This document shows positions 37,783 through 46,017 of a stretch of DNA of 64,000 nucleotides, one piece after another (within the stretch, counting starts at the first letter, position 1; every line of letters starts with the position of its first letter). Location: assembly GCF_017377715.1 (NCBI RefSeq), contig NZ_JAFVMF010000009.1, positions 1 to 64,000 on the forward strand, read 5' to 3'. The notes beneath the pieces were generated by a model. It saw only the letters and a program-made list of their open reading frames with translations. It made no database searches and was not told where the DNA came from. The DNA is from Acetobacter sacchari. GTDB lineage: Bacteria; Pseudomonadota; Alphaproteobacteria; Acetobacterales; Acetobacteraceae. The position numbers and the translations under genes are program-made.

Positions 37783-37992
37783 CTACGCCCGGTGCAGGAA
37801 GATCAACGAAACCAGCACCCAGATAACCAGAATGCTGCTCAACACGACGCCAGCGACCACCCATGCGCCGACAGGACGCACCGCTTCCGGGCTCCAGTCC
37901 TGCGGGATGATCTGCGTCTCAGCGGAAGAGTGTTCCTGCATGGCCTCAACCTGTTCTTCGGGACCGCCTTTCGGCGTGATATCGACTGTCAT
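37783..37992 (-). CDS. 69-residue single-helix protein of the oxidase operon
   Basis: The product has an acidic cytoplasmic-type N-terminus (about 1-38) and one hydrophobic helix VVAGVVLSSILVIWVLVSLIF at about 45-65, ending HRA. Its ATG overlaps the stop of the cytochrome c gene by 4 bp, and subunit II follows, so it is translated as part of the operon. By position it resembles the small subunit IIa of ba3 oxidases. Sequence alone does not prove this. Confidence 0.7.
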   Translation of the reverse strand: MTVDITPKGGPEEQVEAMQEHSSAETQIIPQDWSPEAVRPVGAWVVAGVVLSSILVIWVLVSLIFLHRA

Positions 37993-38699
37993 TTCGCGAC
38001 GCCCGGCGATTGCGGCAGCGTGTAAATGTAGGCGGCGAGCGCCTGTATCTCCTCGTCCGTCAAGCCGTGAACTTCCGACATCATCATCTTGCCCATCGGA
38101 TCGCGGTCCTTTCCGGCCTTCCAGCCTGAAAGCTGCTGAACGACATAGGATGGCGACTGCCCGGCGATCGCCGGAAACATGGCGCCAAGCCCCTGCCCTG
38201 CCGGACCGTGGCAACCGGCGCACGGCATGACGTGCGCCGACATATTGCCTTTCTTGTAAAGATCATTTCCGTGCGCGATCTGCTCGGCGGACGTCGCGAT
38301 CCGGGGCGCCTCCACCGCCGGAGCCTGCGCAGCGTAATAGGCCGCCACGTCATCGATTTGCTTTGGCGACAGCTGTTTCGCGTATTGCGTCATCCACGCA
38401 CTGGGCCTCTGGCCTGATGCGAAGAACGTCAACTGCTGCTTGATGTAAGACGCCGCCACGCCGCCAATGCGTGGGATGGCAGCCTCGGCCTGCCCGGCCC
38501 CGCTCTCCAGATGACATGCCGCGCAGGCGGCGTGGCCCGCCAGCACGCCCTGCGTCGCTATCGCGCGTCCGGCCTCCACGTCCTGAGCCTCCGCGCGCGC
38601 AGACACACCTGCAGTGACCGCCATGGCGAGGCCCAGAGAAAATACAAGTCCGACGAGAGGACGTCCGCGACCGCGACCCTCGACGCGCAAACCAAACAT
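37989..38699 (-). CDS. Diheme cytochrome c
   Basis: The 236-residue product has a signal peptide (about 1-37, cleavage after the ARAEA region) and two cytochrome c domains with CAACH at 59-63 and CAGCH about 100 residues later. MFGLRV from ATG 38699 was chosen because AGGAGA lies 5 bases upstream; the frame is open to 38795. It is first in the oxidase operon and is probably the electron donor to CuA. Tandem-domain cytochromes of this type resemble cytochrome c4. Confidence 0.92.
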   Translation of the reverse strand: MFGLRVEGRGRGRPLVGLVFSLGLAMAVTAGVSARAEAQDVEAGRAIATQGVLAGHAACAACHLESGAGQAEAAIPRIGGVAASYIKQQLTFFASGQRPSAWMTQYAKQLSPKQIDDVAAYYAAQAPAVEAPRIATSAEQIAHGNDLYKKGNMSAHVMPCAGCHGPAGQGLGAMFPAIAGQSPSYVVQQLSGWKAGKDRDPMGKMMMSEVHGLTDEEIQALAAYIYTLPQSPGVAK

Positions 38700-38824
38700 A
38701 CAGGTCTCCTGACAGGTCTTCCGGCGGCTGGCGCTCTTTGCGTTCTTCATTCTGCGCCGCCACTGAAGCTTTACGTCACCTTTCCGCCCTGTCACCGCGT
38801 CAGATCACGCTGACGCAGCCTACC

Positions 38825-38842
38825 TGTCGCAGAATCGCGACA
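38825..38842. promoter_or_regulatory. Palindromic operator candidate, copy 1
   Basis: TGTCGC-AGAATC-GCGACA is a perfect 6-bp inverted repeat with a 6-bp spacer, 125 bp upstream of the cytochrome c start. It is 15 of 18 identical to copy 2. Confidence 0.6.
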
Positions 38843-39017
38843 TCGGGAGCGAACACTCGCCGCATCATCGGGCAAAAAAGGGGTAAAAACAAGGTTATGG
38901 AACCAATCCGAAACGACCGAAACGGCTCAGCCCTGACCCACGTAGAAGCTTAAAAGAAGCGTTTGCCGCGCCGCAGAATGATTATGCCCGACAACTCCAT
39001 CGCGTCACACGGCAAAC

Positions 39018-39035
39018 CGTCGCAGATTTGCGACA
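39018..39035. promoter_or_regulatory. Palindromic operator candidate, copy 2
   Basis: CGTCGC-AGATTT-GCGACA repeats copy 1 with three changes, two of them in the spacer. It lies 258 bp upstream of the PQQ-dehydrogenase start. Confidence 0.58.
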
Positions 39036-39293
39036 TATCGGCGCGCGTTCGAATTCCGGCGTGGTGACATATTCGTAACGTCACGGCACAGACAATCGGA
39101 CGTGACAAGCAAAACAACGAAAATCCGTCACGCCTAGTCAACAGATTCCAGGAACGCCTGATCGCTCTCGCCGCTCCGCCCATGGCCATCGCTCCGGTAC
39201 AGCGAGCCCCGGACACACGACGGAACGCCGCGATCGATCTCTCGTTCTAACTCATGGTTTCACTTACGAAACTTCCTCTCGGGAGATTTTGGA

Positions 39294-41048
39294 ATGAAGG
39301 TCGCTCTTCGTAACGCCGCCGCGACAAGATCACGAAAGTCCATTCCGTCGCTGGCCCTCGGGGCCGCGCTGGCGTGCGCCACAGCGCTGTCCATCCCTTC
39401 GCACGCCAAGGCGGACGGAGACGCGGGACCCTATTCGCCCGTCACCACCAGCCGCCTCGCCAATGCGTCGAAGGACAATGGCTGGCTGATGTACCGCCGC
39501 GACTACACCAGCTCGGGCTATGCACCCTTCACCGACATCAATACCGGCAATGTCGCGCAACTGAAGCCCGTCTGGGACTACGAAACCGGGATCAAAACCG
39601 GACACGAAGCCCCGCCGATCATCAACGGCGACTATATGTTCGTCAGCACGCCCAAAAACCACCTGCTGGCTTTTCAGGCAAGCACCGGCAAGCTCCTGTG
39701 GAAATATGAGCGCGACCTCTCCGAAGTCGGGTTGAAGACGATCTGCTGCGACGTGGTGAACCGCGGCGTGGCGCTGTACGGCGATAACGTCTACATGGCC
39801 ACGCTCGACAACCATGTGCTCGCGCTCGACGCCAAGACGGGGAAAATCGTCTGGGACGTTCAGCTTGAACCCGCCGATCTCGGCTACGCCATGACCCTCG
39901 CCCCGCTGGTGGTGAAGGGCAAGATCATGGTCGGCATCTCCGGCGGCGAATATGGCGGGCGCGGATTTATCGCGGCGCTCGACGCCAAGACCGGCAAGCA
40001 GGACTGGAAGACCTTCACTGTTCCGGAACCCGGCCAGCCCGGCGGCGACACCTGGCCGAAGGGCGCCTATACGACTGGCGGCGGCGCGACCTGGCTGACC
40101 GGCAGCTACGACGCCCAGACAGACTCCCTGATCTGGGGCGTCGGCAACCCGGGTCCGTGGCTCGCCACCTTGCGGCCGGGCGACAACCTCTATACCGACA
40201 GCGTCATCGCGCTGAACCCGGATAATGGCCATATCAAATGGCATTATCAGTACACGCCGCATGACACATGGGATTACGACGGCACCAACGAACCCGTTCT
40301 CGTCGACCTGACCTATGAAGGAAAGCCCTACAAGGCCCTTGTCAGCGCAAGCCGTAACGGCTGGTTCTACGCCATCGACCGTCAAAACGGAAAATTCATC
40401 TACGCAGAAAAATTCGCGCATGCGACTTCTGTTTCCGGATTCAAGGACGGCGTGGCGATCACCGATCCCGCGATGCGACCGGATATCGGCAAGGAAGTGT
40501 TCACCTGCCCAAGCTTCCTTGGCGGCAAGAACTGGTGGCCGATCGCGGTCGACCCGCAGAACCATCTGGCTTTCGTTCCAACCCTGCACACCTGCATGAA
40601 GATGAAGGGCAACCCGGTCTCTTATAAGGCTGGGCTGCCGTTCCTCGGCGAAAGCTTCAACGTCATGCACGATCCCGAGAATCCCGATCACTGGGGTTCG
40701 GTGCAGGCGATCGACCTGAACACTGGCAAGCGGGCCTGGTCGTTCGAATCCACCCTGCCCTGGAACGGCGGCATGCTCGCAACGGCGGGTGGGCTGGTGT
40801 TCTCCGGTAGCGCGGACGGCTATCTCTACGCTTTCGACGCCAAAACCGGCGACGTAAAATGGAAGAGTCCGAAAATGTCATCCGGCGTGATCGGCGTGCC
40901 TGCGACATGGAAGGTGGGCGACAAGCAGTACGTAGCCGTTTACGCGGGCTGGGGCGGCGGCGTGCCGATCTGGGGCGGCGATATGGCGAAGGACAAGGCG
41001 GTCCGCTCGATCCCGCTCGGCGGTCATCTCTACGTGTTCGGCCTCTAA
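39294..41048 (+). CDS. PQQ-dependent alcohol dehydrogenase with lanthanide-type metal site (PedH/ExaF-like)
   Basis: This periplasmic eight-bladed propeller enzyme oxidises alcohols using PQQ. The 584-residue protein has a signal peptide (about 1-40, ending SHAKA), the vicinal disulfide Cys151-Cys152, the metal ligands Glu219 (GGEYGG) and Asn285 (GNPGPW), the catalytic Asp327 and, two residues on, Asp329 in TWDYDGTNE. An Asp at this second position marks lanthanide-dependent XoxF/ExaF/PedH enzymes; calcium enzymes have Ala, Ser or Thr. CPSFLGGKNWWP and GWGGGVPIWGGD fit the PedE/PedH ethanol-type branch more than XoxF. There is no fused heme domain, unlike AdhA of acetic acid bacteria. The next gene is 12 bp on. 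Confidence 0.9.
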   Translation: MKVALRNAAATRSRKSIPSLALGAALACATALSIPSHAKADGDAGPYSPVTTSRLANASKDNGWLMYRRDYTSSGYAPFTDINTGNVAQLKPVWDYETGIKTGHEAPPIINGDYMFVSTPKNHLLAFQASTGKLLWKYERDLSEVGLKTICCDVVNRGVALYGDNVYMATLDNHVLALDAKTGKIVWDVQLEPADLGYAMTLAPLVVKGKIMVGISGGEYGGRGFIAALDAKTGKQDWKTFTVPEPGQPGGDTWPKGAYTTGGGATWLTGSYDAQTDSLIWGVGNPGPWLATLRPGDNLYTDSVIALNPDNGHIKWHYQYTPHDTWDYDGTNEPVLVDLTYEGKPYKALVSASRNGWFYAIDRQNGKFIYAEKFAHATSVSGFKDGVAITDPAMRPDIGKEVFTCPSFLGGKNWWPIAVDPQNHLAFVPTLHTCMKMKGNPVSYKAGLPFLGESFNVMHDPENPDHWGSVQAIDLNTGKRAWSFESTLPWNGGMLATAGGLVFSGSADGYLYAFDAKTGDVKWKSPKMSSGVIGVPATWKVGDKQYVAVYAGWGGGVPIWGGDMAKDKAVRSIPLGGHLYVFGL

Positions 41049-41060
41049 GGAGTTGATTTC

Positions 41061-42245
41061 ATGAATGCATTCAAAATCGCCGCCCTCGCCGCAACCCGCC
41101 TGACCTGCGTCGCCGCTCTCGGTATGGCCGCGGCCCCTCCGCACGCTGCGAACGCCGCCATTTCGGTATGTATCGACAAGTCCAGCCCGGCTCAGGCCAT
41201 GGACCATCGCGTCATTGACGCGGTGGCCCAGGAGCAACACACGTCCGCGACTGTCGTGCCCTTCGACGGCAACGCCGGGGGCGACGATGACGGTTTCGAC
41301 GTCAAAGAGTTTAAGAAACTTGCCTCGTCTCGTTGCGAACTCGTTCTCGGCTTCCCGGTCGAGGCGTCAAGCGGAGAGACGCCGGAAGGCACAAAGGCGA
41401 CGACGCCTTACGGAGAAACCGGCTTCGTCCTTCTGACGCCGCGCCAGCACGACGCCAGCACGTTAGACAAGCTTCCGGCGGGCACCACGGTCGCCGTCAC
41501 CTATCTGACACCGCCCAACCTGTATTTCGCAAAACACCCGAATATTCAGGCCGACATTCGCCCGGACGATGAACACACGCTTGCATCGCTTTTCCAGCAC
41601 AAGGTGCAGGCGGCCATGATCTGGCGCGCAAGTGCGGTGTCCGCTCTTGCGGACAAGAATCACGCGCGGGATTACTGCATGCACGCGCTGAGCGAACCGT
41701 ACTCCCGCTGGAACGTCGTCGCACTGTATGCGCCGCAGAACGAGCGCGCGGCTGCAGCGTTCATGAAAAGCGTCGCAGATCTCCAGAATGACGGGAAACT
41801 GGCCTCCCTGGTGCAGCCCTTCGCAACGGCGCCGCAAAAATCGGGGATTATTCTCGCCTCTGCCGACGCGCCGGCTCCGGCCGCCGCCGCAGCTCCGACT
41901 GGAGGAGACACCGCGCTCTACACGTCAGCCCAGGCGGACGCAGGCAAGAAGGAATACGCAGACAACTGCGCCCAATGCCACGGCGATAATCTCGAAGGCA
42001 TGGCTGGCCCCGCGCTCAAGGGCAAAAACTTTGCCTCGCCCAAGGCCAACTTCCACGTCAGCGATATCTTCACGATCGTATCCCAGAACATGCCCGCCAC
42101 CCAGCCGGGCAGCCTGACCCATGATCAGTACGTCAACATCATGGCGTTCCTGCTTCAGCAGAACGGAATGCCCGCCGGGTCGACCGCACTGACCTTCGAC
42201 GCCGCAAAATCCTCCAAGACGCCTCTTGTCTACAAAGGCGACTGA
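41061..42245 (+). CDS. XoxJ/MxaJ-like binding domain fused to cytochrome c
   Basis: The 394-residue protein has a signal peptide (about 1-33), then a region (about 34-265) like an extracellular solute-binding family 3 domain: ISVCIDKSS, CELVLGFPVEASSG, TTPYGETGFVLLTP, TTVAVTYLTPPNLYF and VQAAMIWRASAVSAL. An Ala/Pro linker (267-283) leads to a cytochrome c domain with CAQCH at 303-307 and a likely axial Met344 in QNMPATQPG. XoxJ/MxaJ proteins assist PQQ dehydrogenases, and XoxG/PedF-type cytochromes accept their electrons; here both roles appear on one chain. It lies 12 bp after the dehydrogenase, so it is surely co-transcribed. Confidence 0.83.
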   Translation: MNAFKIAALAATRLTCVAALGMAAAPPHAANAAISVCIDKSSPAQAMDHRVIDAVAQEQHTSATVVPFDGNAGGDDDGFDVKEFKKLASSRCELVLGFPVEASSGETPEGTKATTPYGETGFVLLTPRQHDASTLDKLPAGTTVAVTYLTPPNLYFAKHPNIQADIRPDDEHTLASLFQHKVQAAMIWRASAVSALADKNHARDYCMHALSEPYSRWNVVALYAPQNERAAAAFMKSVADLQNDGKLASLVQPFATAPQKSGIILASADAPAPAAAAAPTGGDTALYTSAQADAGKKEYADNCAQCHGDNLEGMAGPALKGKNFASPKANFHVSDIFTIVSQNMPATQPGSLTHDQYVNIMAFLLQQNGMPAGSTALTFDAAKSSKTPLVYKGD

Positions 42246-42290
42246 TCGTTACGACTCAAAAGCAACATGCAAAAAGAAAGAGTCCGTAAG

Positions 42291-43889
42291 ATGCAGACAA
42301 GACACAGCATCCGACTGGGGCTGCTGCTCACAGTCGCTGCCGGATGCGCGGTCGCAACATCGCCCCGCGTCGCCCGCGCAGACGATTACAGCGACCTGCT
42401 CGACATTCTCCGTGCAAAAGGCAGCCTGACAGGTTCTGAATACAACACGCTGCTTGCTAAACATTTGCACAGAGGACAAGCATCGGAAGTCAGGAGCGCG
42501 ACGCCCGTAAAAGGGCGTCGGACAGCGACTGCGAGGCACGGGACGACCACAGCGACGGTCGAAGATCCGGTCGTGTTCGAAGCGCAACGAGCCGCCGACG
42601 ACGCCGCTCGAAGCGCTCGTTCAGCGCAGGAAGCGCTCGCCGAAACGCGCATGAGCATGAAAAGCGCCAGCGTCGTACGCGTCGCTCCGTACGTTCCAGG
42701 CAAGGGTTTGACGTTCTCCGCCGGTCCCGTCGACATCACATTATCGGGATTTATCAATGGCTTCTATAGCTATAATTCTCCTGGCGGCGGGCACGGCGTA
42801 GCCGGTGGCGTATCCACCGGGTCCAGCAAATTCGACCAGTCGGGCGTCCGTAACGGCCTGCTTCCTGCAGGTCTGATCCTGAAAGTCGCGACGACGCAAT
42901 CGGGCATAGACCTTGCCGGCACGCTGGGCATGTATCCTGGCCTGAACAACGCCGCGAGCGGCGCCTTCAACGCTAATTCCGGCGGAAGCGCAGTCGGGCT
43001 CGGAACTCCTGGAATCGATTTCCGTCAGGTATTCATGACGGCAGGAACAAAGACTTTCGGAACCGTGAAAATAGGTCGCGACCTGGCGCTGTTCGGATCT
43101 GATGCGATTCTAAGCGACGCGACGTTGCTGAGCGTCGGCTCTACGGGCGGCACCGCTGCTCCCGGCAACACATCGCTCGGCCGTATCGGCGTCGGTTATG
43201 TCTACGCGGACTGGATCCCGCAGATTTCCTACGCTTCCCCCATTTACAAGGGCCTTCAGGGAACCATTGGCGTTTTTCAGCCTCTTGATGAATACAACTA
43301 CGCAGGATCTGGACTTTCCGCGACATCGATTCACCACAGTTCGCCTATGGTGCAGGGGAAAGTCACTTACGATTTCACCGTCAACAAGCTGACGGGCCGA
43401 ATCTGGTCCAGCTTCCTCGTGCAGCGCCAGCAAAGCCTGACCGGCAGCGACATCGACACGGGCGGACGCCCGCGTAGCGTCGTTGCGGAAGCTGGCGATA
43501 TCGGAACGAAGCTGACATGGCGCGGCGCCCAGCTCGTCGCATACTACTACCGTGGCAGCGGCCTCGGGACGACAGGTCTGTTCTTCGACGGCGTGGCGAC
43601 GAACGGACGCAAACGCGCGTCTGAAGGCTATTACGTTCAGTTTGGCTACAACTTCACGAAAAAATTCAAACTCGTCGGCAGCTACGGCGTGAGCAATCTC
43701 TACCGGGCTCCCGGTGATTATTCGCCCTCTCTTGTAAGGCGCAATGAGTCTGAGATCGGCGCAGGTTACTACGCATTGACTGACTGGCTGACGCTGGTTG
43801 CGGAATATGCGCATACGCGCTCCGCCGCGCGTGGTCCGTTCAAGGAAGACGACAGCACCATTTCCGCTGGCGCAGCCATCTTCTTTTGA
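42291..43889 (+). CDS. Outer-membrane porin-like protein
   Basis: The 532-residue protein has a signal peptide ending ARA (about residue 30), an Ala/Arg-rich coiled segment (about 90-120), and a beta-barrel region with VDITLSGFINGFYSYN, FRQVFMTAGTKTFGTVKIGRD, alternating aromatic strands and a terminal Phe (AGAAIFF), as in Gram-negative porins. It probably lets alcohol substrates or metals through. ATG 42291 gives a clean signal; an ATG eight codons upstream is also in frame. It is third in the dehydrogenase operon and is followed by a strong terminator. Confidence 0.82.
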   Translation: MQTRHSIRLGLLLTVAAGCAVATSPRVARADDYSDLLDILRAKGSLTGSEYNTLLAKHLHRGQASEVRSATPVKGRRTATARHGTTTATVEDPVVFEAQRAADDAARSARSAQEALAETRMSMKSASVVRVAPYVPGKGLTFSAGPVDITLSGFINGFYSYNSPGGGHGVAGGVSTGSSKFDQSGVRNGLLPAGLILKVATTQSGIDLAGTLGMYPGLNNAASGAFNANSGGSAVGLGTPGIDFRQVFMTAGTKTFGTVKIGRDLALFGSDAILSDATLLSVGSTGGTAAPGNTSLGRIGVGYVYADWIPQISYASPIYKGLQGTIGVFQPLDEYNYAGSGLSATSIHHSSPMVQGKVTYDFTVNKLTGRIWSSFLVQRQQSLTGSDIDTGGRPRSVVAEAGDIGTKLTWRGAQLVAYYYRGSGLGTTGLFFDGVATNGRKRASEGYYVQFGYNFTKKFKLVGSYGVSNLYRAPGDYSPSLVRRNESEIGAGYYALTDWLTLVAEYAHTRSAARGPFKEDDSTISAGAAIFF

Positions 43890-43896
43890 CGCTTCG

Positions 43897-43930
43897 GGTG
43901 ATCGGGTCAGGAAGCCCGATCACCTTTTTT
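43897..43930 (+). terminator. Intrinsic terminator of the dehydrogenase operon
   Basis: GGTGATCGGG and CCCGATCACC form a perfect 10-bp stem with an 8-nt loop, followed directly by TTTTTT. It lies 8 bp past the porin stop and next to the end of the minus-strand response regulator. Confidence 0.92.
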
Positions 43931-43933
43931 CTT

Positions 43934-44548
43934 TCAGTGCTCGGGTCTCGCCAACATCGCAAACCGCAACAGATCGGCGGTACTCGACACACCGAGTTTA
44001 GTCTTGATCAGGCTCATCGCATTTGCGACCGTCTTGTAACTGATGTCGACGCACGCGGCGATTTCGCTCAGTGTCTTTCCCTCAGAAAGCAGGCGTATCA
44101 GATCCAGATCACGAGCTGTGAGTTTCCCGAAATCACGACCGAGAACATCTGAATGCAGGGACAGTTGCTCCGCGATCGGCTTCTCGACGTAGATACGCCC
44201 CTCGGAAGCCTGCTTCACCGCGTGCAGCAACTCACTCGCATCGATATTTTTCGATATATACCCGCAAGCCCCCGCATCCAGTGCGCGGCGTGCGTAAATC
44301 GCCTCGGCATGCATGCTCAGCACCAGGCAGCGCAGTCCCATATCGCGCAATCGGGTCAGTAGCCATAAGCCGCCCGCTCCCGGAAGGCCCAAATCGACAA
44401 TGACCAGTTCCGGGCGACAACGCCGAAGCCAGTCCAGGGCAGAGTTTTCATCTGAAGCTTCAAAGACCTGCGCGCCCAGAGACGCCGACAGTAATTGCGC
44501 AAGCCCTGCGCGCACCACCGCATGATCGTCGACCAGCAGTATTTTCAT
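43934..44548 (-). CDS. NarL/LuxR-family response regulator
   Basis: The 204-residue protein has a receiver domain (about 1-120; acidic pair Asp7-Asp8, phospho-acceptor Asp52 in VIVDLGLPGAGG, the SMHAE and GYISKN motifs) and a LuxR-type helix-turn-helix (LTARDLDLIRLLSEGKTLSEIA then ISYKTVANAMSLIKTKLG). It overlaps the sensor kinase stop-start by 4 bp. It is of the same type as ExaE, PedR2 and UhpA, which control PQQ alcohol dehydrogenases or transport. Its target here is inferred only from position. Confidence 0.93.
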   Translation of the reverse strand: MKILLVDDHAVVRAGLAQLLSASLGAQVFEASDENSALDWLRRCRPELVIVDLGLPGAGGLWLLTRLRDMGLRCLVLSMHAEAIYARRALDAGACGYISKNIDASELLHAVKQASEGRIYVEKPIAEQLSLHSDVLGRDFGKLTARDLDLIRLLSEGKTLSEIAACVDISYKTVANAMSLIKTKLGVSSTADLLRFAMLARPEH

Positions 44549-45861
44549 GGGTACGCTCCAGTCAGGGAAGTCACTCTATCGTCCGGCACTGACAATATCA
44601 CAGTCCATCCGCTCTCCTGCCGGATTTCCAGACTTCCACCGATAATTTCCGCGCGACGCTTCATTCCGAGCAGACCAAAGCCTGTCGACGCCGCCTGAGC
44701 ACTCCCGTCGTCGTGAATCACAAGCCGCACCATGGAACTCTCTTGCACGACCGACAGCGAGACCCTCTTCGGAGCGCCATGACGTATTGCGTTGCTCAAA
44801 GCCTCCTGAGCAACGTGCGCAAGGACGACCCGCGTCTCTTCGTTAAGACTTTCTATGTCGCACTGGATATTTGTATCGATTGCGACAGACGGCGCGACCG
44901 CCTTCCAGAAGAGTTTCATATCTTCCAACGCGATACGCAGCGGAACATCGCACGTCGGATTCCCATGGAGACGATCAAGCATTTCTCGCACAACCTGTTG
45001 CGCGGACCGGGTCGTCTCCTTCAGGGTTTTTATCTGGGCCGACGCGGTATCGATCCGCTCTCCGGCAAGCGAGTGCTCGATCGCCGCCGCGAACGTGTTT
45101 ATGCCGAACAGGAGAGCTCCAACCTCGTCATGAAGATCGCGAGCGAACGCCGCGCGTTCTTCCTCCGCGATGCAGGCAAGCTGCTCCTGCAATCGGGCGT
45201 TTCGCTCGTTGGCATCACGCAAGGCCAGGGCCATGCGATTGAACGCCGCCGCCGCTATGGAGACCTCTCTTGGTCCACGCTCGGAAAGCACAATCCCTGT
45301 TTCGCCTTTTCCCAAACGCGACAAGCCAAATGTCAACGCGCCGAGTGGTTTCAGTCCGCGGGAAACAATAGCGCCGCAAAGCCCGGCCATAAGGGCCGAA
45401 AGCGCGCCAACGACCACGATTTCCTGTAGAAAATCCGACCATCGCTCCGCAGCCTCATTGGTGGGATCGGCGGACAGATTGACTGTGCGCCCATCACGTC
45501 CGACGGCGAGAAGAGCATCGGATATCTTCGGAGCGACAGTTCGTAAAAACCACGATGGAGGCGATGATGACGCAAGAGGGCCAGTCTCGCACAACACGCG
45601 CCCTTCCCGCGACACTACGCGCGCCGTCACATGACGATTGTCCCTGAATATCGCGCATACGGACTGCCCGTCCCTCTCATCCACCGACGCGGGCGGAAGG
45701 GCCGCAACCGAGTCACGCGCGCCGCGTAACGCAGACGACAACTCGACACGCACCGAATGGGTCGCCCGCAACATCGCAATCGCTGTGCCGAAACTGAAGC
45801 AGACGACGCTCGCGGAGACGACGGCCAACAGGAGCCTCTGACGGAGAGTCTGGATGGGCAT
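44545..45861 (-). CDS. HisKA_3-type sensor histidine kinase
   Basis: The 438-residue protein has a first membrane helix (about 9-32), a periplasmic domain of about 115 residues containing two Cys (SVCAIF and RVLCETG), a second helix (about 145-168), a HAMP linker, a dimerisation helix with FARDLHDEVGALLFG (phospho-His), and a C-terminal ATPase domain with ALSNAIRHG and GFGLLGMKRRAEIIGG. The ATG at 45861 has AGGAG nine bases upstream; the frame extends to 45936. It pairs with the response regulator. It is a NarX/UhpB-type kinase like PedS2 and ExaD. Confidence 0.9.
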   Translation of the reverse strand: MPIQTLRQRLLLAVVSASVVCFSFGTAIAMLRATHSVRVELSSALRGARDSVAALPPASVDERDGQSVCAIFRDNRHVTARVVSREGRVLCETGPLASSSPPSWFLRTVAPKISDALLAVGRDGRTVNLSADPTNEAAERWSDFLQEIVVVGALSALMAGLCGAIVSRGLKPLGALTFGLSRLGKGETGIVLSERGPREVSIAAAAFNRMALALRDANERNARLQEQLACIAEEERAAFARDLHDEVGALLFGINTFAAAIEHSLAGERIDTASAQIKTLKETTRSAQQVVREMLDRLHGNPTCDVPLRIALEDMKLFWKAVAPSVAIDTNIQCDIESLNEETRVVLAHVAQEALSNAIRHGAPKRVSLSVVQESSMVRLVIHDDGSAQAASTGFGLLGMKRRAEIIGGSLEIRQESGWTVILSVPDDRVTSLTGAYP

Positions 45862-46017
45862 ACCACGTCGCTCCTGAGCTGCCAGATCGATCAATCGTTC
45901 ACAATTGCGGTAAAATTCTGAGATTTTCTTCTTCATCGGGAATTATTCCCGTCGACATGCACTGTGCCGACTGATGAGATGCGAGGCAACCGATACAGAA
46001 AAACAAGAACGACGATC

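Larger units (their letters stand above)
38700..39293. promoter_or_regulatory. Divergent control region between oxidase and PQQ-dehydrogenase operons
   Basis: No gene is evident in these 594 bp. The region contains two 18-bp palindromes (38825-38842 and 39018-39035) and other short dyads such as GTGAC-N11-GTCAC near 39062. The PQQ-dehydrogenase gene has GGGAGA about 9 bases before its ATG. Confidence 0.6.

Noticed and set aside
39330-40691. Minus-strand frame of 453 codons
   Set aside because: Antisense to the PQQ dehydrogenase, which is certain.
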